A stretch of DNA of 64,000 nucleotides. Source: Chloroflexota bacterium (lineage in GTDB: Bacteria; Chloroflexota; Dehalococcoidia; Lucifugimonadales; UBA2985). Location: contig JAPPHY010000009.1 in the NCBI GenBank assembly GCA_028877205.1, forward strand, positions 54,357-118,356, given 5' to 3'. The translations under genes were made by a program, and so were the position numbers. The notes beneath the pieces are model-generated. The model saw nothing but the letters and a program-made list of their open reading frames with translations, had not been told where the DNA came from and made no database searches. This document shows, in pieces, positions 14,701 through 23,077 of this stretch. Numbering within the stretch: position 1 is the stretch's first letter; every line of letters begins with the position of its first letter.

Positions 14701-16267
14701 CTTTACCTTCCTCTTCGGTGACCTGCACGCGCACATGATGGCGATACCGTTCGCGCTGCTCGCCGTTGGCCTGTCGCTGTCCCTTGCGCTCCGCATCCGC
14801 GACGGCGCGGGCATCCTGCCCCGCGTAGCGCACCTGCTGGCGCTGGCACTAGCGGTCGGCTCGCTGCGGGCAATCAACACGTGGGACTACCCGACGCAGC
14901 TGGCGATCGGCGGAGCCGCTGTGCTCCTCGGCGAATACGCGCGGTCTCCAAGGCTCACGATGTCACTGGCGGCGCGGGTAGCGGTGCAGTCGGCGTTCCT
15001 CTTCTGGGCAACCACCTTCCTCTTCGCTCCCTTCATCCAGGGTTACCAATCCTTCTCCGACGGGGTATTCCCCAGCCGGTGGCAGACGCCCCTGTACTCC
15101 TACGTCGGCATTCACGGCCTGTTCTTGTTCGTCATCGCATCGTTCTTGGTGTACTCTCGCCGCAGCTACCTGCCCCGCCTGTTCGAGATGGCCACGGGCG
15201 CGGCTCCTGGCCGCGGGCTGAAGGGTTACGGTGAGGAGCTCGCCGCCGACGCCGGCAAGGCCGTACGCCTGGCGCTACTAGGCGGCCTGCCGGTCGCCGT
15301 GCTGCTCGCCCTGGCGCTCAGCGGCTATGCAACTGCCGCGTTCATACTGCTGCTGTTGATGCCTACAACAGTCCTCGCCTGGAAGTGGGCCGCCGAGGGA
15401 GAGGAGACCTTTGGCGCATTTGCTCTCCTGATGCTGGCAATGGCGTTTTCCATCGGGGTAGCAGTGGAGCTGATAACCATCGAGAACGACATATCCCGCA
15501 TGAACACGGTGTTCAAATTCTACCTGCAGGCGTGGGCGCTCATGGCGGCCGCGGCGGCGTACCTGCTATGGCGCATGGGGTTCGGCGTAGAGATTCTCGG
15601 CCGTCTGCGGGGCGGACTACAGGATGTCGGCCTCAGACGCCGCCTGCTGGGCGCAGCGTGGCTGGGTATGCTGGCGCTGCTGGTGGTGAGCAGCGCGATC
15701 TACACCGTGGGCGGCACGCAGGACCGGCTCAGGGACAGGTTCGAGGTGCTGCCTCTTACGCTGGACGGACTGGCCTTCATGGAGAGCGCATCGTACACAT
15801 TCGACAGAGGCAGCGGCACCGACTCTCTGGCCGATGAGTACGATGCGATCCAGTGGCTCCGGTCGGAGGAGGTATCCGGTTCGCCCGTGGTGCTGGAGGG
15901 GCACGGAGAGCTGTATCGCAGCCTCCACACACGCGTTGCCATCTACACAGGCCTTCCCACCGTCATCGGCTGGGACAACCACCAATCCCAGCAGCGAGGA
16001 GGCGCGGGAGTGTCCACGCGGCTCAGGGACGTGCAGCGCATCTACTCCACAACAGTTTGGGACGTCGCGCTGGAGCTGATGGACAAGTACAGCGTGGAGT
16101 ACGTCTACGTTGGGGAGATCGAGCGCCACTACTATCCGGACGCAGGCCTGGACAAGTTCGGGCAAATGGTGGGCACGCTCCTGGAACTGGCCTACTCCAG
16201 CCCAACAGTTGAGATATACAGAGTGTTGCCGCCCGAACTGAGGCTTGAGACCCCCATTACCCCGTGA
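11792..16267 (+). CDS. Large membrane protein: GT39/ArnT-like N-terminal half plus DUF2298 (Chlor_Arch_YYY-type) C-terminal half
   Basis: 1491 aa, many TM segments; N-terminal [22 protein letters not shown] (GT39-like), C-terminal [44 protein letters not shown] (YYY motif). GTG start. Confidence 0.85.
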   Translation: [1491 protein letters not shown]

Positions 16268-16324
16268 TACAATTGACAGGTTAGCCCTCTATCGAGCAGT
16301 GTGTGGCAGCCGCGGAAGGGTGGC

Positions 16325-16627
16325 ATGAGCGCAACGGAGATCATACAGGTCGTGCGCGACCTGACCATAATTTTCTTCGCCATGGCCGGAGTGTTGGTGA
16401 TGCTGATTGCCAGCGTGATCCTGCTAATGCTCTACCGCAAGGTGTCGCCCACGCTGGACTCGGCGAAGGCGACTGCAAAGCGCACTGAGGAGGCCACAAC
16501 CGAGATTTCGGAGAAGTTCATCAAGCCCATGGTGAACGCCTCCACTTTGGCCTACACGACAGGGCGAGTGTTGGGCTTCATCGCGGGACTTTCGCAGGGA
16601 AAAGGAGACAGGAAAAATGGCAAATGA
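16325..16627 (+). CDS. Small single-TM protein (DUF948-like)
   Basis: MSATEIIQVVRDLTIIFFAMAGVLVMLIASVILLMLYRKVSPTLDSAKATAKRTEE. Confidence 0.6.
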   Translation: MSATEIIQVVRDLTIIFFAMAGVLVMLIASVILLMLYRKVSPTLDSAKATAKRTEEATTEISEKFIKPMVNASTLAYTTGRVLGFIAGLSQGKGDRKNGK

Positions 16628-16922
16628 ATCCGGATTCGGGACCGGACTTGTGCTTGGTGGAGCTATAGGACTGCTTGCAGGCCTGCTCCTCGCGCCCAAG
16701 GCCGGCGAGCAGACACGAGCAGAAGTGGTGGAGAGAACGGCCGGCCTGAGGCAACGAGCCGAGGACATGACCGCAGATTTCCGCGAGCGAGTTCGGGAGA
16801 CCGTGCGTGAAGTCATGGACGAAGGCAGAGTTGTCGCCAACCGGATCATGCCCGCCAAGGAGCAGGAGGGCGCGGCTGCGGCCGAACCCGCCGCGGACAG
16901 CCGGGAGGAGACCCCCGCCTAG
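16617..16922 (+). CDS. YtxH domain-containing protein
   Basis: GFGTGLVLGGAIGLLAGLLLAPKAGEQTRAEV followed by an amphipathic helix. Confidence 0.8.
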   Translation: MANESGFGTGLVLGGAIGLLAGLLLAPKAGEQTRAEVVERTAGLRQRAEDMTADFRERVRETVREVMDEGRVVANRIMPAKEQEGAAAAEPAADSREETPA

Positions 16923-17749
16923 GATACCCGGTACTTGGGGTACGAGCCGAAGACCTTGAGCATGGACACCTCGGCCTCCATGCACGCAAGCGCGTCCCGC
17001 ACCAGCGGGTCTTCTCTGTGCCCGTCCAGGTCCACCAGGAAGACGTAGCGCCCCAGGCTCTCCTTGTTCGGTCGCGACTCCACCTTTGCCAGGTTGATGT
17101 TGCGCGTGGCGAAGTGGCCCAGCACGTTGTACAGTATTCCAGCGCGGTCGTCGCTGAACGAGAAGCACAGCGAGGTCTTGTCGCTTCCGGTGGGTGGATG
17201 GTCCCTGTGCGCAAGCGCCACGAAGCGCGTGAAGTTGGCCTGGTTGTCCTGAATGCCGCGGGCCAGCACCTCGGCCCCGTAGATCTCCGCCGCCCTTGCG
17301 GTGCCTATGGCCGCCGCCGAAGACGGGCCGGCCATCATGTCCTCCACGGCGGCGGCCGTGCTCAGGGCTGCAACCGCCTGGGCGCCGGGAAACCGCCCCT
17401 CTATGTAGTGCCTGCACTGCCCCAGGGCCTGCGTGTGCGAGTGTATAGACTCTATCCCGTCCATCGTGACGCCGGGCTTGACCAGCAGGCAGTGCTCGAT
17501 GGGTATCACGAGTTCGCGCCGGATCGCCAGCGTGGAGTCGTGAATCAGCAGGTCCAGGGTATCGGTGACGGAGCCCTCGATGCTGTTCTCGATAGGCACC
17601 ACGCCTTCCTCCGCCTTGTCGAAGTCCACGGCCGCAGCCACAGCCGCGATTGAGGACAGGGGAATGAGGTCAGCTTCGGGATCGTAGAGGATGGCTGCCG
17701 CCTCCGTGAACGTCCCCGCAGGACCCAGGTAGGCAATTCGTTTGGCCAT
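16919..17749 (-). CDS. pheA: Prephenate dehydratase
   Basis: RIAYLGPAGTFTEAAA, VPIENSIEGSVTDTLDLL, NFTRFVAL, C-terminal ACT-like KTSLCFSFSDDRAGILYNVLGHFATRNINLAKVESRP. Confidence 0.95.
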   Translation of the reverse strand: MAKRIAYLGPAGTFTEAAAILYDPEADLIPLSSIAAVAAAVDFDKAEEGVVPIENSIEGSVTDTLDLLIHDSTLAIRRELVIPIEHCLLVKPGVTMDGIESIHSHTQALGQCRHYIEGRFPGAQAVAALSTAAAVEDMMAGPSSAAAIGTARAAEIYGAEVLARGIQDNQANFTRFVALAHRDHPPTGSDKTSLCFSFSDDRAGILYNVLGHFATRNINLAKVESRPNKESLGRYVFLVDLDGHREDPLVRDALACMEAEVSMLKVFGSYPKYRVS

Positions 17750-17752
17750 GCG

Positions 17753-18418
17753 CTACATTGTCCCCGTCAGGGCTTCGCGCAGTATCTCCTCGCTGTCCGA
17801 GGTGGTTACCGCAACCACCTCGTCGTCGGATGCCAGAATGGCGTCCTGGTCCGGCGGCAGGAGCGTCCCGTTGCGCTTCACTATGAAGGAGATAAGGCTG
17901 TCGGCAGGTAGGCTCACCTGTCCGAGCGACATCCCGACCACGGCCGCGTCGGAGGGAATCCGTATGCCGACCATCTGTCGGTTGGCGCTCCTGACCGACA
18001 TCAAGTGCACCAGTGAGCTTACCGGCAGCTCCTCCTCAATGCGGCGGAGTATGACGTCCGTGCTGCTAACCAAGGCGTCTACGCCGAGCGCCTCGAAAAG
18101 CCTGACGTTGGCCGGAATGTTGACCAGCGCGATGGTCTTGGTTGCCCTGAATCTGTGCTTGGCAATCTGGCAACTCACCAGGTTGTCCTGGTCTCTCCCG
18201 GTGGTGGCAATGAACACGTCCGCCCTTGCAGTGCCGGCACGCATCAGCGTCTCCTCGTCGCACCCGTCCCCGGCTGTGACCATGTTGCCGAGCTCGCGCC
18301 TGACGGCGTCGTAGCGGTCGGCAGACCGCTCCACCAGCATGACCTCGTGCTCGCTTCTGAGAAGCGACCTGGAGAGATTGTAGCCGATCTTTCCGGCGCC
18401 GATCACGACGATGTACAT
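17753..18418 (-). CDS. TrkA family potassium uptake regulatory protein (RCK N + C domains)
   Basis: MYIVVIGAGKIGYNLSRSLL, GDGCDEETLMRAGTARADVFIATTGRDQDNLVSCQIAK, C-terminal TrkA-C. Confidence 0.9.
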   Translation of the reverse strand: MYIVVIGAGKIGYNLSRSLLRSEHEVMLVERSADRYDAVRRELGNMVTAGDGCDEETLMRAGTARADVFIATTGRDQDNLVSCQIAKHRFRATKTIALVNIPANVRLFEALGVDALVSSTDVILRRIEEELPVSSLVHLMSVRSANRQMVGIRIPSDAAVVGMSLGQVSLPADSLISFIVKRNGTLLPPDQDAILASDDEVVAVTTSDSEEILREALTGTM

Positions 18419-18423
18419 GGGTG

Positions 18424-18822
18424 CTAGCCGTTGACCGCCTGGAAGATCAGGCCTGAGAGAGCCTCAGCGCCGCTCACGGCGTCCAGGCCAAGTTCGGAGT
18501 AGAGCTGGCAGAGAGCCGGATCGTCAATGCGGCATACCACTCGTCCTACCTGGAATACGTGACTTGCCATCTGCGCGGCGAATATGTTGTCGATATCCTC
18601 AGACGAGACGGCCACGAAGGCGTCCGTATCCTCGGCTCCCGCGCGCCTCAGGTTCTCCTCCTGAACGCCGTCCCCAAGAATTGCATTCTCCTGCAGACCC
18701 TTTGGCAACCGGCGGAGGTTCTCCAGAGAGGTGTCGATGACCGACACCAAGTGCCCCTCCTGCCAGAGCGATGTGGCTACTAGGGCGCCAATCTCGCCGC
18801 TGCCCATCACGAGAACATACAT
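18424..18822 (-). CDS. TrkA-N-only RCK protein
   Basis: MYVLVMGSGEIGALVATSLWQEGHLVSVID...GDGVQEENLRRAG; ends after the Rossmann domain. The longer ORF start (18948) overlaps the usp gene and is unlikely. Confidence 0.8.
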   Translation of the reverse strand: MYVLVMGSGEIGALVATSLWQEGHLVSVIDTSLENLRRLPKGLQENAILGDGVQEENLRRAGAEDTDAFVAVSSEDIDNIFAAQMASHVFQVGRVVCRIDDPALCQLYSELGLDAVSGAEALSGLIFQAVNG

Positions 18823-18835
18823 GGCTACCCCGGCC

Positions 18836-19309
18836 TCAAGCTGAGCCGTTGCCAGCTTCCGCTCCCATCGCATCCCTGCACAGGAGCACCTGGCATGGCG
18901 CGTTCTCCAAAATGTACGGGATGGACTGCCCGAGCGTGAAGGCGCCAAACTGGCGCTTGTAGGCCATGTGCAGGACTATCATGTTGCACTTGCCCTCCAC
19001 GGCAGCCCGCACGACTGCCGGCCCGGCGTCCCTGGCCTGCAGCATGGTGGCCTCCAGGGGACACTTCATCTCCCTGCCCAGACGCTCTAGGTCCCGGAGA
19101 AGCCTCTCCGCACGAGCGGTCTCCTGCGCCAACTCCACGTCCAGCGGCAGCGCATGATCGACCTCGATTACGTACAGGGCCTCCACATACGCCTTGTTGG
19201 CCTTGGCCAGTTCGCCGGCGAGCAGGAGAGCCTTTTCGTCGCCTCCGTTGCCCGCAACGGGCACCAGGATCTTCTCGCCTATCCTTATCAGTCCGTTCGT
19301 TAAGCTCAT
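18836..19309 (-). CDS. Universal stress protein (UspA family)
   Basis: EKILVPVAGNGGDEKALLLAGELAKANKAYVEALYVIEV; C-terminal PYILENAPCQVLLCRDA. Confidence 0.82.
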   Translation of the reverse strand: MSLTNGLIRIGEKILVPVAGNGGDEKALLLAGELAKANKAYVEALYVIEVDHALPLDVELAQETARAERLLRDLERLGREMKCPLEATMLQARDAGPAVVRAAVEGKCNMIVLHMAYKRQFGAFTLGQSIPYILENAPCQVLLCRDAMGAEAGNGSA

Positions 19310-19472
19310 CAGTGCCAGATTATACGAACTGATCTATTATGTATCAAGGTCTGCGGGGCGGGTTTGCAACGCATTGAGCGCGCCCGAATCCAGTGGAGAC
19401 GCCGTTGTGCTTCGTCGCGCAATGGGACGGCGCCAGCGATGCCCCACTTCTGCCCCACTCCTCCCGGGCGCG

Positions 19473-20162
19473 TCACTCGGCGCCGTTGGTGGAGTCCGGA
19501 TTGAGGGAGTACCACCTGTCAAGCTGTTCGTTTCTGGCGGCAACCACCAGGATGTCGCCCTTGCGAAGCACCTCGTCCTCGTCGGGCGCCAGCGTGACGT
19601 CTTTGCCGCGCCGGATGGCTATAACCGCCATGCCGTACTTGTCCCTTGCGCCGCCTCCCAGTCCGGCCATCCTGAGGCTGAAGTTCTCAAGCGAGTCAGC
19701 GATTCTCAGCTTGCTTAGCCCGAAATCGGGCGTCAGATCCATATACTCCAGGATATCGCGGTTGAACAGGCTGTGGGCCAGGAATTCACCCATCTCGTGC
19801 TCCGGGTAGATGATCTTGTGCACGCCTATTCTCAGGAGCGTGTCGCCGTGGAGCTGATTCTCCGCCCGGGCCACTATGAGAGGAACGCCAAGGGTTGCCA
19901 GAAGCACCGATGTCATCAGGCTGGCCTGCATATCGGAGCCAACGGCCACTATCGCCGCGTCGAAATTGGCCGCGCCCAGCTCTCGCAGGATCGCCTCGTT
20001 GGTTGCGTCACCCTGCACGCTGTAGGTCACGCTGCCCAGGTTGGCCTGGACCGCCTTCTCGTCAGTGTCGATCGCGAGTACGTCGTAGCCCATCTGGAAC
20101 AGCGTATGCGCAACGCTCGTCCCGAATCGACCCAGACCTATTACCATTATCGATCTTGCCAT
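19473..20162 (-). CDS. TrkA family potassium uptake protein (KtrA-like)
   Basis: SIMVIGLGRFGTSVAHTLFQMGYDVLAIDTDEKAVQ...GDATNEAILRELGA...DAAIVAVG. Confidence 0.92.
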   Translation of the reverse strand: MARSIMVIGLGRFGTSVAHTLFQMGYDVLAIDTDEKAVQANLGSVTYSVQGDATNEAILRELGAANFDAAIVAVGSDMQASLMTSVLLATLGVPLIVARAENQLHGDTLLRIGVHKIIYPEHEMGEFLAHSLFNRDILEYMDLTPDFGLSKLRIADSLENFSLRMAGLGGGARDKYGMAVIAIRRGKDVTLAPDEDEVLRKGDILVVAARNEQLDRWYSLNPDSTNGAE

Positions 20163-20165
20163 GTC

Positions 20166-21593
20166 TCAGCCTATTTTAACCCTTTCCTCGGCAAAGCGAT
20201 AGGTGGCCGTCTCCTCCTTTTGCGCCAATACCAGCGCCAGCGTGAGCGGCCCAATTCGACCGAAGTACATCGTCAGGATGATTATAAGCCTTCCAACCGG
20301 TGACAGCTCGTCGGTGATGCCAGTGGACAGGCCCACCGTGGAGAATGCTGACACCGTCTCGAAGAGCGTCTGATTGAGCGGAAGACCTTCGCTCATGGTC
20401 AGGAAGAACGCCACTGAGAAGACCATGAATATCCCGAGCACCAGTACCGTTAGCGCTCGAAACACCTGCGTCTGCGGCACTTCCCTGCCAAACGCCGTGG
20501 CGTGGCTCTTGCCGGCAATCGACGACAGGACTGCGGCCATCAGTACGGCAATGGTGTTCACCTTGATGCCCCCGGCCGTGGAGGCGGACGCCCCGCCTAT
20601 GAACATCAGTCCAGTGATGAAGAAGTTGGTGTGAAGCTCCATGTTCTCGAAGCTCACCGTCGTGAAGCCTGCTGTCCGGCCGCTGGCGGAGTGGAAGAAC
20701 GCCGTGAACACCTTGGAGACAACCGACAGAGGGCCCAGCGTTTCTGCGTTCATGTACTCCCCCACCAGGATTACCCCCGTGCCGAGCAGCAACAGGAACG
20801 CCGTGACCGTCACGACCAGCTTGGTATCGAGCGTGTAGCGATTGAATCTACGGTATCCGAATACGTCCAGCAGAACGGTATAGCTAACGGTTCCCAGGAT
20901 GATGAGTATGGTCATGGGGACCAGCACGGTGTAGTCGTCCAGGAAGGCGCTAAGGCTGTCCGACTCGGGAAGGATCACGAACCCCGCGTTGTTGAAGCCG
21001 GACACCGCATGGAACGCCGATTGCCATACGGCCGTGGAAAGTGGATACTCGCTTATGAGCCGCGCCGTCAGGACGAGGAATCCCGCCAGCTGTATACCCA
21101 GCACCACCAGCACGATGCGGATCGTGAGCCTTATCAGACCCCCGAGCTGGTTGGCGCCCAGGCTCTCTCTCATCAGCAGCCGGTTTGCCAGCGTTATGCG
21201 CTGGCCGATGATCAGCAGAAACAGCGTGGCGCTGGTCATTATGCCCAGTCCACCGGTGAATATGAGCACCATAATCACCAGCTGTCCGGGGAAGCTCCAG
21301 TACGTGGGCGTGTCCACCACCACAAGGCCTGTGACGGTGACAGCTGAAGTCGCTGTGAATAGCGCGTCCATAAAGGGCGTCATACCGCCCTGATTGTTGG
21401 CGAACGGCATCAGCAGAAGGGCCGTGCCCACGGCGATCATGAGAGCAAAGCCACCCAGCAGAAGATACGGCGAGCCGAAGTTCTTGGGCGGAACCCTGGG
21501 CGAAGAGGCCGTGATGCGAAGCGGCCGAATCTCCTCCTCCCGGGGATGCCTCACCATCCTGTCGCCCGGCCTTGGGCGCCACGAATCCTGCAA
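20166..21593 (-). CDS. TrkH family potassium uptake protein (KtrB-like)
   Basis: FTATSAVTVTGLVVVDT, FHAVSGFNNAGF, ASASTAGGIKVNTIAVL, SAFSTVGLSTG filter-like repeats. Confidence 0.93.
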   Translation of the reverse strand: MQDSWRPRPGDRMVRHPREEEIRPLRITASSPRVPPKNFGSPYLLLGGFALMIAVGTALLLMPFANNQGGMTPFMDALFTATSAVTVTGLVVVDTPTYWSFPGQLVIMVLIFTGGLGIMTSATLFLLIIGQRITLANRLLMRESLGANQLGGLIRLTIRIVLVVLGIQLAGFLVLTARLISEYPLSTAVWQSAFHAVSGFNNAGFVILPESDSLSAFLDDYTVLVPMTILIILGTVSYTVLLDVFGYRRFNRYTLDTKLVVTVTAFLLLLGTGVILVGEYMNAETLGPLSVVSKVFTAFFHSASGRTAGFTTVSFENMELHTNFFITGLMFIGGASASTAGGIKVNTIAVLMAAVLSSIAGKSHATAFGREVPQTQVFRALTVLVLGIFMVFSVAFFLTMSEGLPLNQTLFETVSAFSTVGLSTGITDELSPVGRLIIILTMYFGRIGPLTLALVLAQKEETATYRFAEERVKIG

Positions 21594-21703
21594 GACTCCG
21601 CTACCTCATCGCGCGGCCCGCGCGCACTCGACCTGCGCGTAGAACTGATACGCTGCTTCGGCGCTCCTCAGCGCCTGTGTGCTGCTGGCGGCGGGCATTG
21701 ACT

Positions 21704-22564
21704 TCAACTCTGGCGAAACGCGTTCCGGACTACGTCGTCGGGGAAAAGCGTGGGGACCTGTCCGTCGGAGGCGTAGTTGTACAGGGCAGCCTTGAAGATG
21801 CCGTCCAGAGTGGCAAACACCAGGGCCACGCCTACGAGCAGCGCGATGCTGATGACAATGCCCAGCACTATACCGAACGTCCCTAACAGAGAGAGCAGGG
21901 CAATCAGCGCCACACATACGAGAACGGCAACGAGGCCTACCAGAAGCCCGGCGATCCCCAATCCGAAGTTGGCGACAATCTGCTCGCCCCAGGTGCGGCG
22001 CAGCATGGACAGGGATTTCTTGAAGGCGTCTCCCAACGACAGGTGCTCTATCACGATGAGCGGCACCACGAAGAAGGTGACCATCGTCCAGGCGGCGCCA
22101 AGCAGCTGCACCACGATATGTCCAATGATTCCAATGATGCCTCCACGTTCTCTCGCCTGGCCGGCCAGGATCCGAAGGATGAGCCCGACCGTGGCCGCAA
22201 TGACCGCCCACTTGAGTATCGTGATGACCCGGTGGAACGCGCCGTTCAAGCCGGAGCGAATGTTGGGGTCGCCGCCGGCCAGCCGCTCGTGGGCGGCGAA
22301 CACCAGCGCGCTATTGAAGAATATGATGATGAAGTAGGAGGCTACGTAGAAGGCGAAGAGGAGGGCATAGTCAGCAACGCTTGAGGTTCCCTCATCCAAT
22401 CGCTCGAACGCGCCAATCCCAAAGCTGACGCCGAGGAATGACAAGGTAACCAGAATGACTCCGATTGAGGAGAAGACCGGGAATAGTATCAGCTCCTTGT
22501 CCACCGCAAGGACGTGCAGGCACAGCTTCAACAGCCTGAAGCTTCTGCCAATTGTCTCGAACAT
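21704..22564 (-). CDS. DUF6159-like multi-TM membrane protein
   Basis: About 6 hydrophobic segments; RSFRLLKLCLHVLAVDKELILFPVFSSI start. Confidence 0.65.
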   Translation of the reverse strand: MFETIGRSFRLLKLCLHVLAVDKELILFPVFSSIGVILVTLSFLGVSFGIGAFERLDEGTSSVADYALLFAFYVASYFIIIFFNSALVFAAHERLAGGDPNIRSGLNGAFHRVITILKWAVIAATVGLILRILAGQARERGGIIGIIGHIVVQLLGAAWTMVTFFVVPLIVIEHLSLGDAFKKSLSMLRRTWGEQIVANFGLGIAGLLVGLVAVLVCVALIALLSLLGTFGIVLGIVISIALLVGVALVFATLDGIFKAALYNYASDGQVPTLFPDDVVRNAFRQS

Positions 22565-22653
22565 TTAGCCTCCGGCCGCGGCAAGTATACGCTACGCCGC
22601 AACCTCCGCGATTCTAAGGCCGCATGGCGCGCCAGTCAACAATCATGGGCGCC

Positions 22654-22977
22654 CTACTGCATCGGTGAGTAGTCCGTGGCTCTCAGCAGTCGGTTGGTAA
22701 TCCTCGCAACAAGCGGGCCCTCCTGCTCCGTCTCCGCGAACAGCTTTGCCCGTTCCTCGTCCGCGCGGAAGGCGCTCCATGCCCTATCGCGGTCGGCGGC
22801 GTTCTCGAATGACAGCATGTAGACCAGCGTGTTGTTGGTTCCCACGTCCTCAGTCCAGAACCCCACGGGGTTGAGGCCGTGCTTCTTGAAGTACCCCATC
22901 GTGATCTCGGCAAAGCGGCGGTTCAGCGCCGGCAGCTTGCCCGGCATTGCCTCGTATGTCCTCAGCTCGTATATCAT
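22654..22977 (-). CDS. NIPSNAP family protein
   Basis: MIYELRTYEAMPGKLPALNRRFAEITMGYFKKHGLNPVGFWTEDVGTNNTLVYMLSFEN. The ORF-track start at 23073 would add sequence encoded by a palindromic repeat. Confidence 0.88.
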   Translation of the reverse strand: MIYELRTYEAMPGKLPALNRRFAEITMGYFKKHGLNPVGFWTEDVGTNNTLVYMLSFENAADRDRAWSAFRADEERAKLFAETEQEGPLVARITNRLLRATDYSPMQ

Positions 22978-23019
22978 TTCGTCACCTCCGTAGGTTGCAT
23001 TTCGCAGGGCGTACTTGAT

Positions 23020-23054
23020 CCGCTCATGTCCTTCGACAGGCTCAGGATGAGCGG
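23020..23054 (-). repeat. 35-nt palindromic hairpin element, copy 2
   Basis: Minus strand CCGCTCATCCTGAGCCTGTCGAAGGACATGAGCGG; stem CCGCTCAT/ATGAGCGG. Confidence 0.7.
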
Positions 23055-23077
23055 ACTGGGGGCGGCCCGCCATCCTC

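Noticed and set aside
21606-22211. 201-aa minus-strand ORF overlapping the DUF6159-like gene
   Set aside because: Alternate frame with His/Arg/Gly-rich composition; the hydrophobic frame is the plausible protein.
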